Assembly: GCF_014269035.2 (NCBI RefSeq)
Contig: NZ_JABWRP020000003.1
Location: 186,001 to 250,000, forward strand
Source: Pseudomonas vlassakiae
GTDB taxonomy: Bacteria > Pseudomonadota > Gammaproteobacteria > Pseudomonadales > Pseudomonadaceae
Direction of reading: 5' to 3'
Length of the DNA: 64,000 nucleotides
Positions 25,348 to 35,574 of this stretch are shown piece by piece (position 1 is the stretch's first letter; each line of letters begins with the position of its first letter). The notes beneath the pieces are model-generated. The model did not search any database. It was given only the letters and a program-made list of their open reading frames with translations, and was not told where the DNA came from. Position numbers and translations under genes: made by a program.

Positions 25348-26451
25348 TCAGGTGCCGGATTTGATCCGGGTCCAGGCGCGTGTCCGCGCCCGTTCAGCCT
25401 CACGCGTCAACGGTTTGAGGGTATACAGCTTGGCCATCGCCTCCGCCGTCGGGTACAGGTTCGGGTTGTTGCGGATCGTCGGGCTGACCTTGTCGGTGGC
25501 ATCCTTGTTCGGGTTCGGATAACCGACAAAATCACTGATCGGCGCGATCACCTCAGGCCGCAGCAGGTAGTTGATGAACGCGTGGGCGTCCTCCGGATTC
25601 GCTGCATTCTTGGGGATTGCCAGCATGTCGAACCAGATAGGTGCACCTTCCTTGGGCAGGCGCATGTCCACCACCACACCATTCTTCGCATCCTTCGCGC
25701 GGTTGGCAGCCTGCGAGAAGCTGCCGCTGTAGCCTACTGCCACGCAGATATCGCCATTGGCGATGTCGGCCATGTACTTCGAGGAATGGAAGTAGGTGAT
25801 GTAAGGGCGGATCTTCAGCAGCAAGGCTTCGGCCTTCTTGTAGTCGTCCGGCTTGTCGCTGTTGGGTGGCAGACCCAGGTGCTGCAAGGCCAGCGGCAGG
25901 ATCTCCGACGGCGAGTCGAGCAGTGCGACGCCGCACTGTTTCAGCTTGGCGATGTTCTCTTCCTTGAAGATCAGGTCCCAGCTGTCGACCGGGGCTTGGT
26001 CACCGAGCGCGGCCTTGACCTTGTCCGGGTTGAAACCGATCAGGATGGTGCCGTACATGTACGGCACGGCGAACTTGTTGCCCGGGTCGTTGGCTTCGAT
26101 CAGCTTCATCAGCGCCGGGTCCAGGTGTTGCCAGTTCGGCAGCTTGCTGCGGTCCAGCGGCTGGAACACCCCGGCCTCGATCTGCTTGGCGAGGAACACG
26201 TTGGACGGCACGACCACGTCATAGCCGGAGTTGCCGGTGAGCAGCTTGGCCTCGAGCGCTTCGTTGGTGTCGAAGATGTCGTAGATCAGCTTGACGCCAC
26301 TGTCCTTCTGGAAGTCGCTCAAGGTCTGCGGGGTGATGTAATCGAACCAGTTAAACACACGCAGGGTGCGCTGCTCGGCTTGAGCGTGCAGGGCACCGGT
26401 GAACAGGGTGGCAGCGATGAACGGGGCGAGCAGACGCTTGAGTCGAACCAT
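25348..26451 (-). CDS. Polyamine ABC transporter periplasmic-binding protein (PotF/SpuD-like)
   Basis: The 367-residue protein starts with a signal peptide ([20 protein letters not shown]) and continues [20 protein letters not shown], the typical opening of PotD/PotF proteins. Asp, Glu and Trp residues in [14 protein letters not shown] and in the late GAPIWFDML are in line with a polyamine pocket. No permease or ATPase gene accompanies it, so it must share a transporter encoded elsewhere or act as a sensor. It follows the acetylpolyamine deacetylase gene by two bases, so uptake and deacetylation are probably linked. Confidence 0.9.
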   Translation of the reverse strand: MVRLKRLLAPFIAATLFTGALHAQAEQRTLRVFNWFDYITPQTLSDFQKDSGVKLIYDIFDTNEALEAKLLTGNSGYDVVVPSNVFLAKQIEAGVFQPLDRSKLPNWQHLDPALMKLIEANDPGNKFAVPYMYGTILIGFNPDKVKAALGDQAPVDSWDLIFKEENIAKLKQCGVALLDSPSEILPLALQHLGLPPNSDKPDDYKKAEALLLKIRPYITYFHSSKYMADIANGDICVAVGYSGSFSQAANRAKDAKNGVVVDMRLPKEGAPIWFDMLAIPKNAANPEDAHAFINYLLRPEVIAPISDFVGYPNPNKDATDKVSPTIRNNPNLYPTAEAMAKLYTLKPLTREAERARTRAWTRIKSGT

Positions 26452-26453
26452 GG

Positions 26454-27494
<1,041 letters not shown>

Positions 27495-27502
27495 TTGTTG
27501 TT
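27495..27502 (-). promoter_or_regulatory. Hfq/Crc catabolite-repression motif AACAACAA
   Basis: The minus strand reads GGAG-AACAACAA-ATG. It fits the AANAANAA consensus fully and occupies the ribosome-binding region of the acetylpolyamine deacetylase, where Hfq/Crc blocks translation of other Pseudomonas catabolic genes. Confidence 0.6.
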
Positions 27503-27620
27503 CTCCGGGTACTGGCGTGGGCCTATTTTCACGGGCGGCCCGCTGGCGGAAAACGACGCAAACGGCCAAAAGGGGATCGATGTGGCCAAGCTCGTTGGCC
27601 TGCACTGGCCTCTTCGCGAG

Positions 27621-28613
27621 TCAACCGCGGAAGTGGCTGGGCGCGACGCCGCTCCAACGCTGGAAAGCATGGCGGAAACTTGCGGTCTCGCTGAACCCCA
27701 GGGTTTCGGCAATCCGGTAGATCGGCATCTGTTCATCGGCCAGCAACTGCTTGGCACGATCGAAGCGCAGCTCATCGAGCAGTTGTTGATAACTGCAGCC
27801 CAGCGCCTGCAGATGCCGGCGCAAGGTGCGCGAGGAACAGTTCATCTGCCGCGCCAGGCCCTCCAGGCCCGGCGCCGCATCCAGTTGCTGCAGCAAAAGC
27901 TGGCGGATGCGCCCAAGCCAGGCCTGGCGCCCGGTGAATTCAAGGTTCAGGCGCCGGCAGCGCTCACTCATGGCCTTGTGGGTAATCGGGTCGGCCAGCG
28001 GCAATGGCATGTCCAGCCAGCGCCGTTCGAAGGCAAAGGCGTTGTCCTCTGCGTCGAAGGCCAATGGGCACTGGAAGGCGCCGCTGTAGAGGCTGTGGTA
28101 GCCGGGCCGTGTGTGCTCGAAGCGGGCGCCGAGTAGCGGCAGCGTGCGACCAAGCAGGTCATCACAGATCACTTTCAGCGACACCAGGCAGAACTCGGCA
28201 TTGAAGGCGGCGAGGGCCGGACTGTCGTGGTATTCGCTGGCGCTGAACCAGACGCGCTGGCCATCGTCGACCAGGCGCAGCTTGAAGACTGTTCCCAGCA
28301 GTGCCGGGTAATGCAGGGCCAGGCGCAGGGCGTCACCCAAAGTGGCACTGGAGAGCAGGGCGTAACCGAGCATCCCGTAGCACGACACATGCATGCGCCG
28401 CCCCAGCTCCAGGCCGATCTCTTCACGCCGGGCCACGGCATTGGCGCACACCTGCAACTCTTGCTGGGTGGTGATGCGTGCGTCGCTATGGCCCAGGTCG
28501 GCCGGGCCTATGCCGCTGCCGGCGAGCAACGCCGTCGCCTCGCATCCTTGCTCCTGGAACAGGTTGAGGATCAGCGAAACCGCATTGAGGGTGGTCAGGT
28601 GGCTGTGCAGCAT
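27621..28613 (-). CDS. AraC-family regulator
   Basis: The 330-residue protein has an N-terminal arabinose-binding-like domain (residues about 20-210) and a C-terminal AraC DNA-binding domain (about 235-330). LEGLARQMNCSSRTLRRHLQALG and IYRIAETLGFSETASFRHAFQRWSG are its two helix-turn-helix units. The layout matches regulators of amino acid and polyamine catabolism in Pseudomonas (OruR/GbdR-like group). It lies 126 bases upstream of the deacetylase on the same strand and probably activates that operon. The inducer is unknown. Confidence 0.88.
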   Translation of the reverse strand: MLHSHLTTLNAVSLILNLFQEQGCEATALLAGSGIGPADLGHSDARITTQQELQVCANAVARREEIGLELGRRMHVSCYGMLGYALLSSATLGDALRLALHYPALLGTVFKLRLVDDGQRVWFSASEYHDSPALAAFNAEFCLVSLKVICDDLLGRTLPLLGARFEHTRPGYHSLYSGAFQCPLAFDAEDNAFAFERRWLDMPLPLADPITHKAMSERCRRLNLEFTGRQAWLGRIRQLLLQQLDAAPGLEGLARQMNCSSRTLRRHLQALGCSYQQLLDELRFDRAKQLLADEQMPIYRIAETLGFSETASFRHAFQRWSGVAPSHFRG

Positions 28614-28701
28614 GCTCGGTCATCCCGTGGGCCTGGGGGACATTATGGAGCAAGTAGCGTGCCGATACCGGCGCTGCAAACTGGCGCGCCATGCATGAGG
28701 C

Positions 28702-28735
28702 AAAAAAAAGGCCCGGAGCGTGCGCTCGGGCCTTT
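28702..28735 (-). terminator. Intrinsic terminator of aspA
   Basis: On the minus strand AAAGGCCCGAGC pairs with GCTCCGGGCCTTT around a GCAC loop and leads into seven T residues. It lies 59 bases past the aspA stop. Confidence 0.88.
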
Positions 28736-28793
28736 GAAAGGTTGAGAGGTGTCTAGTCCCTCGACCTGGTGAGACTGTATGCAGGGGCCTGGG

Positions 28794-30218
28794 TTACGCC
28801 TTCAGCGGGACCAGACGTGGAGCGATCATGTTTTCCGGACGCAGGATGTCGTCGAGCATCGCGTCGTCCAGCAGCTTCTCTTCACGCACCAGTTCCAGTA
28901 CGCCGCGGCCGGTTTCCAGGGCAACGCGGGCGATACGGGTGGCGTTTTCGTAGCCGATGTACGGGTTCAGGGCGGTGACCAGGCCGATCGAGTGCTCGAC
29001 CAGTTCACGGCAGCGCTGTTCGTTGGCGGTGATGCCGACGATGCAGTGCTCGCGCAGCATGTCCATGGCGCGCTGGAGCAGGCGGATCGAGTCGAAGATC
29101 TTGTAGGCGATCAGCGGCTCCATCACGTTCAGCTGCAGCTGGCCACCTTCGGCGGCGACGGTCAGGGCCAGGTCGTTGCCCATGATGGCGAAAGCGACTT
29201 GGTTGACGGCTTCCGGGATGACCGGGTTGACCTTGCCTGGCATGATCGAGCTGCCTGGCTGACGCGCTGGCAGGTTGATCTCGTTGATGCCGGTGCGTGG
29301 GCCGCTGGACAGCAGGCGCAGGTCGTTGCAGATTTTCGACAGCTTGACCGCGGTACGCTTGAGCATGCCGGAGAACAGCACGAAAGCACCCATGTCGGAA
29401 GTCGCTTCGATCAGGTCGGCAGCCGGTACCAGAGGCTGGCCGCTGATAGTGGCCAGGCGTTGTACGGCCAGGGCCTGGTAGCCCGGGTCGGCGTTGATGC
29501 CGGTACCGATGGCAGTACCGCCCAGGTTGATTTCGGTCAGCAGTTCCGGCGCCAGCGAGCGCAGGCGCTGCAGGTCTTCGGTCATGGTGGTGGCGAAGGC
29601 GCGGAATTCCTGGCCCAGGGTCATCGGCACGGCGTCCTGCAGCTGGGTGCGGCCCATCTTCAGTACGTGGTCGAATTCCTTGCCTTTGGCAGCGAAGGCC
29701 TGGATCAGGCTGTCGAGGCTGGCCAGCAGGGCATCGTGACCCAGCAGCAGGCCCAGGCGGATGGCAGTCGGGTAGGCGTCGTTGGTCGACTGCGCCATGT
29801 TCACGTCGTTGTTCGGGTGCAGGTACTGGTATTCACCCTTCTGGTGGCCCATGGCCTCCAGCGCGACGTTGGCGATGACTTCGTTCGCGTTCATGTTGGT
29901 GGAAGTACCGGCACCACCCTGGATCATGTCCACCACGAACTGGTCGTGGTAATCGCCTTTGATCAGGCGGGCGCAGGCTGCACTGATGGCCGCGTGCTTG
30001 GCATCGCTCAGGTGACCCAGCTCACGGTTGGCGTCGGCAGCAGCCTGCTTGACCATGGCCAGGGCCACGACCAGCTTCGGGTAGTGCGACAGCGGAACAC
30101 CGGAGAGGTGGAAGTTGTTGGCAGCGCGCAGGGTCTGGATGCCGTAGTAGGCATCGGCAGGGACTTCAAGGGTACCAAGCAGATCTTTTTCGACGCGGAA
30201 CGATGCAGCGGAGGACAT
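28794..30218 (-). CDS. aspA: Aspartate ammonia-lyase
   Basis: AspA splits aspartate into fumarate and ammonia, linking amino acid use to the TCA cycle. The 474 residues match the family. The fumarase/aspartase signature GSSIMPGKVNP near residue 315 is intact, as is GGAGTSTNMNANEVIAN near 100. I chose ATG 30218 (MSSAASFR); an upstream ATG at 30230 adds four residues. It is divergent from a LysR gene that may regulate it, and it ends at a strong terminator. Confidence 0.95.
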   Translation of the reverse strand: MSSAASFRVEKDLLGTLEVPADAYYGIQTLRAANNFHLSGVPLSHYPKLVVALAMVKQAAADANRELGHLSDAKHAAISAACARLIKGDYHDQFVVDMIQGGAGTSTNMNANEVIANVALEAMGHQKGEYQYLHPNNDVNMAQSTNDAYPTAIRLGLLLGHDALLASLDSLIQAFAAKGKEFDHVLKMGRTQLQDAVPMTLGQEFRAFATTMTEDLQRLRSLAPELLTEINLGGTAIGTGINADPGYQALAVQRLATISGQPLVPAADLIEATSDMGAFVLFSGMLKRTAVKLSKICNDLRLLSSGPRTGINEINLPARQPGSSIMPGKVNPVIPEAVNQVAFAIMGNDLALTVAAEGGQLQLNVMEPLIAYKIFDSIRLLQRAMDMLREHCIVGITANEQRCRELVEHSIGLVTALNPYIGYENATRIARVALETGRGVLELVREEKLLDDAMLDDILRPENMIAPRLVPLKA

Positions 30219-30400
30219 GATGGATATCATCTCGATTTTGACCCGGCACCTGCCGGAATGGCGGCAATCCTAGGCCTGAAGGGGATTTTGCGGCCAATGC
30301 TGTTGCACGCTAACCTATGCACAAACGGCATAGTGTTTCATGTGACGCCAATTGACATTCGAGCGTGTTCCATTTTGGTGCACGCCGGGAGATCTGCTTC

Positions 30401-31318
30401 ATGAACCTCGAAAGCAAGTGGCTGGAGGACTTCAGTGCCCTGGCCTCCACCCGCAGTTTTTCCCAGGCGGCCGAGCGCCGTTTCGTCACCCAGCCCGCCT
30501 TCAGCCGGCGTATACGCAGCCTGGAAGCGGCGTTGGGCCTGACCTTGGTGAATCGTTCCCGCACACCGATCGAACTGACCGAGGCTGGCCAGCTTTTTCT
30601 CGTCACTGCGCGTACCGTTGTCGACCAGTTGAGCGAAGTTCTTCGCCATTTGCATCACCTCGAAGGAGGCCAGGGCGAGGTGATCCAAGTGTCAGCCGCG
30701 CACTCCTTGGCATCAGGCTTTTTCCCTCGCTGGGTAGCCCAGCTGCGCAATGATGGTTTGAACATCGCCACCCGCCTGGTTGCGACCAACGTCGGAGATG
30801 CGGTGCATGCATTAAGGGAGGGGGGGTGTGACCTGATGCTGGCGTTCTATGACCCTGATGCCGCCCTGCAGATGGATGCCGAGATCTTCCCATCGCTGCA
30901 CATGGGCACCACCGAAATGCTTCCGGTGTGCGCAGTGGATGCCGACGGCAAGCCGCTGTTCGACCTTGAAGCCGACAGCAGCGTGCCGCTGTTGGCTTAC
31001 AGCGCCGGTGCTTTCCTGGGGCGTTCGGTGAACTTGCTGCTACGTCAGCGCAATCTGCGCTACACCACGGTTTACGAGACTGCGATGGCTGACAGTCTGA
31101 AGAGCATGGCGCTGGAAGGCATGGGTGTCGCCTGGGTGCCACGTCTGTCGATGCGTGGCGAGCTGGAGCGCGGGGAGCTGGCGATTTGTGGTGGGAGCCA
31201 ATGGCATGTGCCATTGGAAATCCGCCTGTACCGTTGTGCTCTGGTGCGCAAGGCCAATGTCCGGCTGCTGTGGCGCAAGCTGGAATCGGCAGGCGGCCCA
31301 GGCGATATGCCGGTTTGA
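30401..31318 (+). CDS. LysR-family regulator divergent from aspA
   Basis: The 305-residue LysR protein has its helix-turn-helix at residues 4-64 (FSALASTRSFSQAAERRFVTQPAFSRRIRSLEA). The effector domain follows with VIQVSAAHSLASGFFPRW. It starts at ATG 30401 behind GGGAGAT; the frame extends upstream without protein character. It shares a 182-base promoter region with aspA, so it may control aspartate catabolism. The effector is not evident. Confidence 0.87.
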   Translation: MNLESKWLEDFSALASTRSFSQAAERRFVTQPAFSRRIRSLEAALGLTLVNRSRTPIELTEAGQLFLVTARTVVDQLSEVLRHLHHLEGGQGEVIQVSAAHSLASGFFPRWVAQLRNDGLNIATRLVATNVGDAVHALREGGCDLMLAFYDPDAALQMDAEIFPSLHMGTTEMLPVCAVDADGKPLFDLEADSSVPLLAYSAGAFLGRSVNLLLRQRNLRYTTVYETAMADSLKSMALEGMGVAWVPRLSMRGELERGELAICGGSQWHVPLEIRLYRCALVRKANVRLLWRKLESAGGPGDMPV

Positions 31319-31449
31319 ATGACGATCGAGGGTGGCCGTCAGGCGGTGCGGTAGCCGTTTCGTACCGCCGCAAAAGTTGTCCCGCGAGACAGCTTGCCCT
31401 TTGATCCGACATGTGCTTATGGGGGTGGGCGGGCCGCCCGGATATACGC

Positions 31450-31455
31450 TACAAT
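31450..31455 (+). promoter_or_regulatory. purE: Candidate -10 element of the purEK promoter
   Basis: TACAAT fits a sigma-70 -10 box; the -35 is poor. It would start transcription near 31461 and leave a leader of about 110 bases that holds two hairpins. Confidence 0.35.
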
Positions 31456-31496
31456 CCCGCGCCTTCGACCGACCCGGTCGATACAGAATCCGTATG

Positions 31497-31536
31497 ACAA
31501 GCCACGCTGGCCCACCTGCGTGGCTTGTTGCTTTTA
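31497..31536 (+). terminator. Terminator-like hairpin in the purE leader
   Basis: ACAAGCCACGC (31497-31507) and GCGTGGCTTGT (31518-31528) form a perfect 11-base stem, followed by TGCTTTTA. It lies 36 bases before the purE start and behind the likely promoter, so it may be an attenuator. A smaller stem TCGACC/GGTCGA lies just upstream at 31465-31481. It could also simply end the LysR transcript. Confidence 0.6.
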
Positions 31537-31571
31537 GCGCGCCTGAAGGCGCTTGCAGGAGAGGCTCGACG

Positions 31572-32063
31572 ATGAGTGCACTGGTTGGCGTGATCATGGG
31601 CTCCAAGTCCGATTGGTCCACCCTTAGCCACACCGCCGATATGCTGGAAAAACTCGGCATTCCCTACGAAGTGAAGGTGGTTTCCGCCCACCGCACCCCG
31701 GACTTGCTGTTCCAGTATGCCGAAGAGGCCGAAGGGCGTGGTATCGAGGTGATCATTGCCGGTGCCGGTGGCGCTGCCCACCTGCCAGGCATGTGTGCTG
31801 CAAAGACCCATCTGCCGGTGCTGGGCGTGCCCGTCCAGTCGTCGATGCTGTCGGGCGTCGACTCGCTGCTGTCGATCGTGCAGATGCCTGCCGGTGTGCC
31901 GGTTGCCACCCTTGCCATCGGCCGTGCTGGCGCCGTCAACGCTGCGCTGCTGTCGGCGAGCATCCTCGGTGCCAAGTACCCGCAGTACCACGCGGCGCTC
32001 AAGCAGTTCCGCACCGAGCAGACCGACACCGTGCTGGACAATCCAGACCCGCGCCAGGCTTGA
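31572..32063 (+). CDS. purE: N5-carboxyaminoimidazole ribonucleotide mutase
   Basis: PurE rearranges N5-CAIR to CAIR in purine synthesis. The 163-residue length is normal for class I Pur[19 protein letters not shown] and [11 protein letters not shown] are the conserved active-site stretches. The start is ATG 31572 behind AGGAGAGG, although the frame is open further upstream through the leader hairpin. purK follows ten bases later as partner enzyme. Confidence 0.96.
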   Translation: MSALVGVIMGSKSDWSTLSHTADMLEKLGIPYEVKVVSAHRTPDLLFQYAEEAEGRGIEVIIAGAGGAAHLPGMCAAKTHLPVLGVPVQSSMLSGVDSLLSIVQMPAGVPVATLAIGRAGAVNAALLSASILGAKYPQYHAALKQFRTEQTDTVLDNPDPRQA

Positions 32064-32073
32064 GGCTGAACCC

Positions 32074-33156
32074 ATGAAGATCGGTGTAATCGGTGGCGGC
32101 CAACTGGGCCGCATGCTGGCCCTGGCGGGCACTCCGCTGGGCATGAACTTCGCCTTCCTCGACCCGGCGCCAGACGCCTGCGCCGCCGCGCTGGGCGAGC
32201 ACCTGCGTGGCGACTATGGCGACCAGGCTCACCTGCGCCAACTGGCCGACGACGTCGACCTGGTCACCTTCGAATTTGAAAGCGTCCCGGCCGAGACCGT
32301 GGCTTTCCTGTCGCAGTTCGTGCCGGTTTACCCAAGTGCCGAAGCCCTGCGCATCGCCCGTGATCGCCTGTTCGAGAAAAGTATGTTCCGCGACCTGGGT
32401 ATCCCGACCCCGGCCTTCGCCGACATCCTCTCGCAGGCAGACCTCGACGCGGCGGTCGCCAGCATCGGCCTGCCGGCAGTACTGAAGACCCGCACCCTGG
32501 GCTACGACGGCAAGGGCCAGAAGGTGCTGCGTACACCTGAAGACGTGGTGGGCACCTTTGCCGAACTGGGCAGTGTGCCTTGCCTGCTGGAAGGCTTTGT
32601 GCCGTTCACCGGCGAAGTATCGCTGGTAGCCGTGCGGGCCCGCGATGGTGAAACCCGCTTCTACCCGTTGGTGCACAACACCCATGAGAGCGGCATCCTG
32701 AAACTGTCCGTGGCCAGCGACGCGCACCCGCTGCAGGGCCTGGCCGAAGACTATGTCGGTCGAGTGCTCCAGCAACTGGATTATGTCGGGGTGATGGCCT
32801 TCGAGTTCTTCGAGGTCGACGGTGGCCTGAAGGCCAACGAAATCGCCCCGCGTGTGCACAACTCCGGGCACTGGACCATCGAAGGTGCCGAGTGCAGCCA
32901 GTTCGAGAACCATCTGCGCGCCGTGGCCGGCCTGCCGCTGGGTTCGACTGCCAAGGTCGGTGAGAGCGCCATGCTCAACTTCATCGGTGAAGTGCCGGCG
33001 GTGGACAAGGTCGTGGCCATCGAGGGCTGCCACCTGCATCACTATGGCAAGGCTTTCAAGTTCGGGCGCAAGGTCGGCCACGCTACCCTGCGCTGCCAGG
33101 ACATGGTCAGCCTGAAGGCCAGGATCGCCGAAGTAGAAGCGCTGATCAGCAACTGA
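32074..33156 (+). CDS. purK: N5-carboxyaminoimidazole ribonucleotide synthase
   Basis: PurK uses ATP and bicarbonate to make N5-CAIR from AIR, the substrate of PurE. The 360-residue ATP-grasp protein starts MKIGVIGGGQLGRMLALAG, the N-terminal Rossmann-like motif of the family. KTRTLGYDGKGQ, GVMAFEFFEV and NEIAPRVHNSGHW are the ATP-grasp and metal-binding segments. It is co-transcribed with purE and ends before a long hairpin. Confidence 0.96.
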   Translation: MKIGVIGGGQLGRMLALAGTPLGMNFAFLDPAPDACAAALGEHLRGDYGDQAHLRQLADDVDLVTFEFESVPAETVAFLSQFVPVYPSAEALRIARDRLFEKSMFRDLGIPTPAFADILSQADLDAAVASIGLPAVLKTRTLGYDGKGQKVLRTPEDVVGTFAELGSVPCLLEGFVPFTGEVSLVAVRARDGETRFYPLVHNTHESGILKLSVASDAHPLQGLAEDYVGRVLQQLDYVGVMAFEFFEVDGGLKANEIAPRVHNSGHWTIEGAECSQFENHLRAVAGLPLGSTAKVGESAMLNFIGEVPAVDKVVAIEGCHLHHYGKAFKFGRKVGHATLRCQDMVSLKARIAEVEALISN

Positions 33157-33193
33157 TCGAACTTCTGCGCAAGGTCTGCCCTCTGAAAATGGC

Positions 33194-33228
33194 AACAAGC
33201 CAAAGCGCTGTCTAGGCTTTGGCTTGTT
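33194..33228 (+). terminator. Long hairpin behind purK
   Basis: AACAAGCCAAAGC and GCTTTGGCTTGTT form a perfect 13-base stem with a nine-base loop, but only an imperfect T-rich tail follows. It probably ends purEK. Confidence 0.65.
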
Positions 33229-33253
33229 CCATCTTCACTTCAGAGGGATTGCC

Positions 33254-33499
33254 ATGGGCATCATTGGAACCATCTTCATCGGCCTCATCGTTGGCCTGCT
33301 GGCCCGCTTCCTCAAGCCGGGTGACGACAGCATGGGCTGGATCATGACCATTCTGCTGGGTATCGCCGGCTCACTGCTCGCCACCTATGGCGGCCAGGCA
33401 CTGGGGATCTACCAGGCGGGCCAGGCCGCAGGATTCATCGGCGCGCTGGTCGGTGCGATCATCCTTCTGGTGATCTACGGATTCATCAAGAAACGTTGA
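33254..33499 (+). CDS. GlsB/YeaQ/YmgE family stress-response membrane protein
   Basis: This 81-residue protein has three hydrophobic helices and the pattern GLIVGLLARFLKPGDDSMGW...TILLGIAGS typical of transglycosylase-associated (YeaQ/YmgE) proteins. It is an inner-membrane protein induced by stress in other bacteria; no reaction is known. ATG 33254 follows AGAGGG. Confidence 0.9.
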   Translation: MGIIGTIFIGLIVGLLARFLKPGDDSMGWIMTILLGIAGSLLATYGGQALGIYQAGQAAGFIGALVGAIILLVIYGFIKKR

Positions 33500-33548
33500 A
33501 TACTGGTTAGAATGCCCGGCAATTCATCCCGAGTTGCCGAGCATTTCC

Positions 33549-34082
33549 ATGCGTGCCTTTCTCCTCATCCCGTTGCTTCTGGCCAGCACCCTGGCCCATG
33601 CCGAACTGCCCGAGACCGACTGGCTGGAGCTGATGCCCAAGTCAGACCAGAAGGCCCTCGAAGCGATGCCCGAGATCGATCACAACTCGCCGGAAGCCAA
33701 TGGTACCTTCACTGCCAAGGGTGGCCTCAAGCAAAGCAAGGGCCTGCCGGCAGTCATGTATTCGACCAAGACCGTGGCTGCCATGAACGGCAAGGACATC
33801 CGCCTGGGCGGCTACCCGGTGCCACTGGAAAGCGATGCCAAGGGCAACAGTACCGTGTTCTTCCTGGTGCCTTACCCAGGCGCGTGCATCCACGTGCCGC
33901 CACCGCCGCCCAACCAGCTGGTGCTGGTGCGGTATCCGAAAGGCTTGAAGATCGATGACATCTACACGCCGCTTTGGGTCAGCGGCAAGCTGAAGGTGGA
34001 GAAGGTCAGCAATGACCTGGCTGATGCGGCTTATGCGCTGGATGCGGGGAAGGTGAGGGTGGTGGAAGACGCCGACCTCTGA
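33549..34082 (+). CDS. DUF3299 secreted protein
   Basis: The 177-residue protein has a signal peptide (AFLLIPLLLASTLAHA) and the DUF3299 pattern LPAVMYSTK...GYPVPLE and FFLVPYPGACIHVPPPPPNQLVLV. The last stretch holds the family's conserved Cys and proline run and may bind a metal. It is periplasmic. Function is not established. It starts 50 bases after the YeaQ-like gene and ends before a REP pair. Confidence 0.85.
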   Translation: MRAFLLIPLLLASTLAHAELPETDWLELMPKSDQKALEAMPEIDHNSPEANGTFTAKGGLKQSKGLPAVMYSTKTVAAMNGKDIRLGGYPVPLESDAKGNSTVFFLVPYPGACIHVPPPPPNQLVLVRYPKGLKIDDIYTPLWVSGKLKVEKVSNDLADAAYALDAGKVRVVEDADL

Positions 34083-34093
34083 TTGCCTGTGCT

Positions 34094-34188
34094 GGCCTCT
34101 TCGCGGGTAAACCCGCTGCCACAAGGATCTGCACTGTGTTCAAACTGTGCAGATTCCCTGTAGGAGCGGGTTTACCCGCGAAGAGGCC
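34094..34188. repeat. Inverted REP pair (TTTACCCGCGAAGAGGCC type)
   Basis: Arms 34094-34123 and 34159-34188 are inverted copies of the common P. putida REP, with one difference. An inner stem, ATCTGCAC/GTGCAGAT, joins them into one long cruciform. It lies between convergent genes. Confidence 0.9.
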
Positions 34189-34207
34189 AAGCCTGCCAAA
34201 GCAGCAG

Positions 34208-35104
34208 TCAGATCGCGCTGCTACCGATCCGGACTTGCAGCGAACTGCTGGCCCCCGGCTTGAGCTCCACCACATCGTCCCAGACATTCGCCGTCTCGAT
34301 GCACAGCATCCGCTGCCAGCCATCGTCGGCCATGTCCGCCAGCTCCTTGGCCCGCTCGGTCCACGGGTTCCAGATCACCGCCGAGCGTGAACCGTCGCTG
34401 GTCAAGGTAATCCGCCGCTGCCAGTGCGGATCGACGATGCTTAGCTGCTGTGGCGTATCCAGGTAGATCCGGTCGGTTTCTCCGGCAAAACCCAGCGCAC
34501 CCTGCTGTTGGCGCTGTTCCCAGTCGGCCAGGGTTTCGATGTACTGCAGCCCCTCGACCCCTTCTACCCGCGCCTGGCGCACGTCGCTCACGGCGAAGTA
34601 GCTGTGCAAGGCCTGGCTGATGGTCACGGGGCTGTTGCCCAGGTTGCGGCTGTTCAGGGACACGGTGAGATCGCCACCGAGCACGATGTGCAGCTTCAGC
34701 TCGACATCATGCGGCCAGTCCGGCAGATCGCCCTGGGCCTCTGGCAGCTCGAACTCGATGTGCAGGTCATCGCCTTTTTCTTCGACGCCCAGCAATTGCC
34801 AGTCACGCGTGCGCGCCAAGCCATGGGCGGGAGCCTGCTCGCCACGGTACATGGCCTGCACGGATGCGGGGTTGCGCTGCAAGTTGCCAAACCACGGCCA
34901 GCACACCGGCACACCGGCGCGCACCGATTTGCCCTGGCGGAAAATGGCCTGGTCGCTCAGCCATAACAGCGGTGGCTCGCCGACACGCTGGTAGCTGAGG
35001 ATCTGCGCGCCCTGCTGGGCGATCAGTAATTCGGCGCGGTCGCTGCTGATGCGCCAGCAGTTGAGTTCGCCATGTTGCTCGGATTCGACCTTGAAGGTAG
35101 CCAT
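34208..35104 (-). CDS. D-hexose-6-phosphate mutarotase (YeaD-like aldose 1-epimerase)
   Basis: The 298-residue protein has the galactose-mutarotase fold of the YeaD group. AQILSYQRVGEPPLLWLSD at the start, GVPVCWPWFGN, HGLARTRDW with the catalytic His, and VWNPWTERA-like NPWTERAKE at the end are present. It interconverts anomers of hexose 6-phosphates in the cytosol. It stands alone on the minus strand, 71 bases past the thioesterase start region. Confidence 0.88.
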   Translation of the reverse strand: MATFKVESEQHGELNCWRISSDRAELLIAQQGAQILSYQRVGEPPLLWLSDQAIFRQGKSVRAGVPVCWPWFGNLQRNPASVQAMYRGEQAPAHGLARTRDWQLLGVEEKGDDLHIEFELPEAQGDLPDWPHDVELKLHIVLGGDLTVSLNSRNLGNSPVTISQALHSYFAVSDVRQARVEGVEGLQYIETLADWEQRQQQGALGFAGETDRIYLDTPQQLSIVDPHWQRRITLTSDGSRSAVIWNPWTERAKELADMADDGWQRMLCIETANVWDDVVELKPGASSSLQVRIGSSAI

Positions 35105-35175
35105 TGCGCTCGTCTCATTGATTGCCTGTGGGCCTTGGACCCGGTGACGTGCAATGAGTTTACCGCTCGCAAGGC

Positions 35176-35574
35176 TCAGCGACGAGGCACCGAGCGGGTG
35201 CGGCCACTGCCATCGATGGCGACGAATACGAACGTCGCTTCAGTGACCTTGCGCCATTCGCTGGACAGCGGGTCGTCACTCCACACTTCGACCATCATGC
35301 GGATCGAGCTGCGGCCGATTTCCAGGGTCTGGGTGTAGAACGACAGTTGCGCGCCGACGGCCACCGGCACCAGGAATGCCATGCGGTCGATGGACACCGT
35401 GGCCACCCGGCCGCCGGCAACGCGGCTGGCCATGGCGGTACCGGCGAGGTCCATCTGTGCGACCAGCCAGCCGCCGAAGATGTCGCCGAAGCCATTGGTT
35501 TCGCGCGGCAGCGCGGTGATCTGCAAGGCCAGGTCACCTTGCGGGATAGGATCTTCTTGTTCGAGCTCAATCAT
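35176..35574 (-). CDS. Acyl-CoA thioesterase, hotdog fold
   Basis: The 132-residue hotdog protein shows NGFGDIFGGWLVAQMDLAGTAMA and TVSIDRMAFLVPVAVGA, the active-site helix and strand of YciA-type thioesterases. It should hydrolyse acyl-CoAs in the cytosol. ATG 35574 is preceded by AGAGG on the minus strand; the longer frame to 35679 is not conserved. It is a second family member in the window beside the gene at 5441. Confidence 0.88.
   Translation of the reverse strand: MIELEQEDPIPQGDLALQITALPRETNGFGDIFGGWLVAQMDLAGTAMASRVAGGRVATVSIDRMAFLVPVAVGAQLSFYTQTLEIGRSSIRMMVEVWSDDPLSSEWRKVTEATFVFVAIDGSGRTRSVPRR

Noticed and set aside
28779-30404. A 541-codon plus-strand frame opposite aspA
   Set aside because: Composition is typical of antisense frames, and aspA has intact catalytic signatures.
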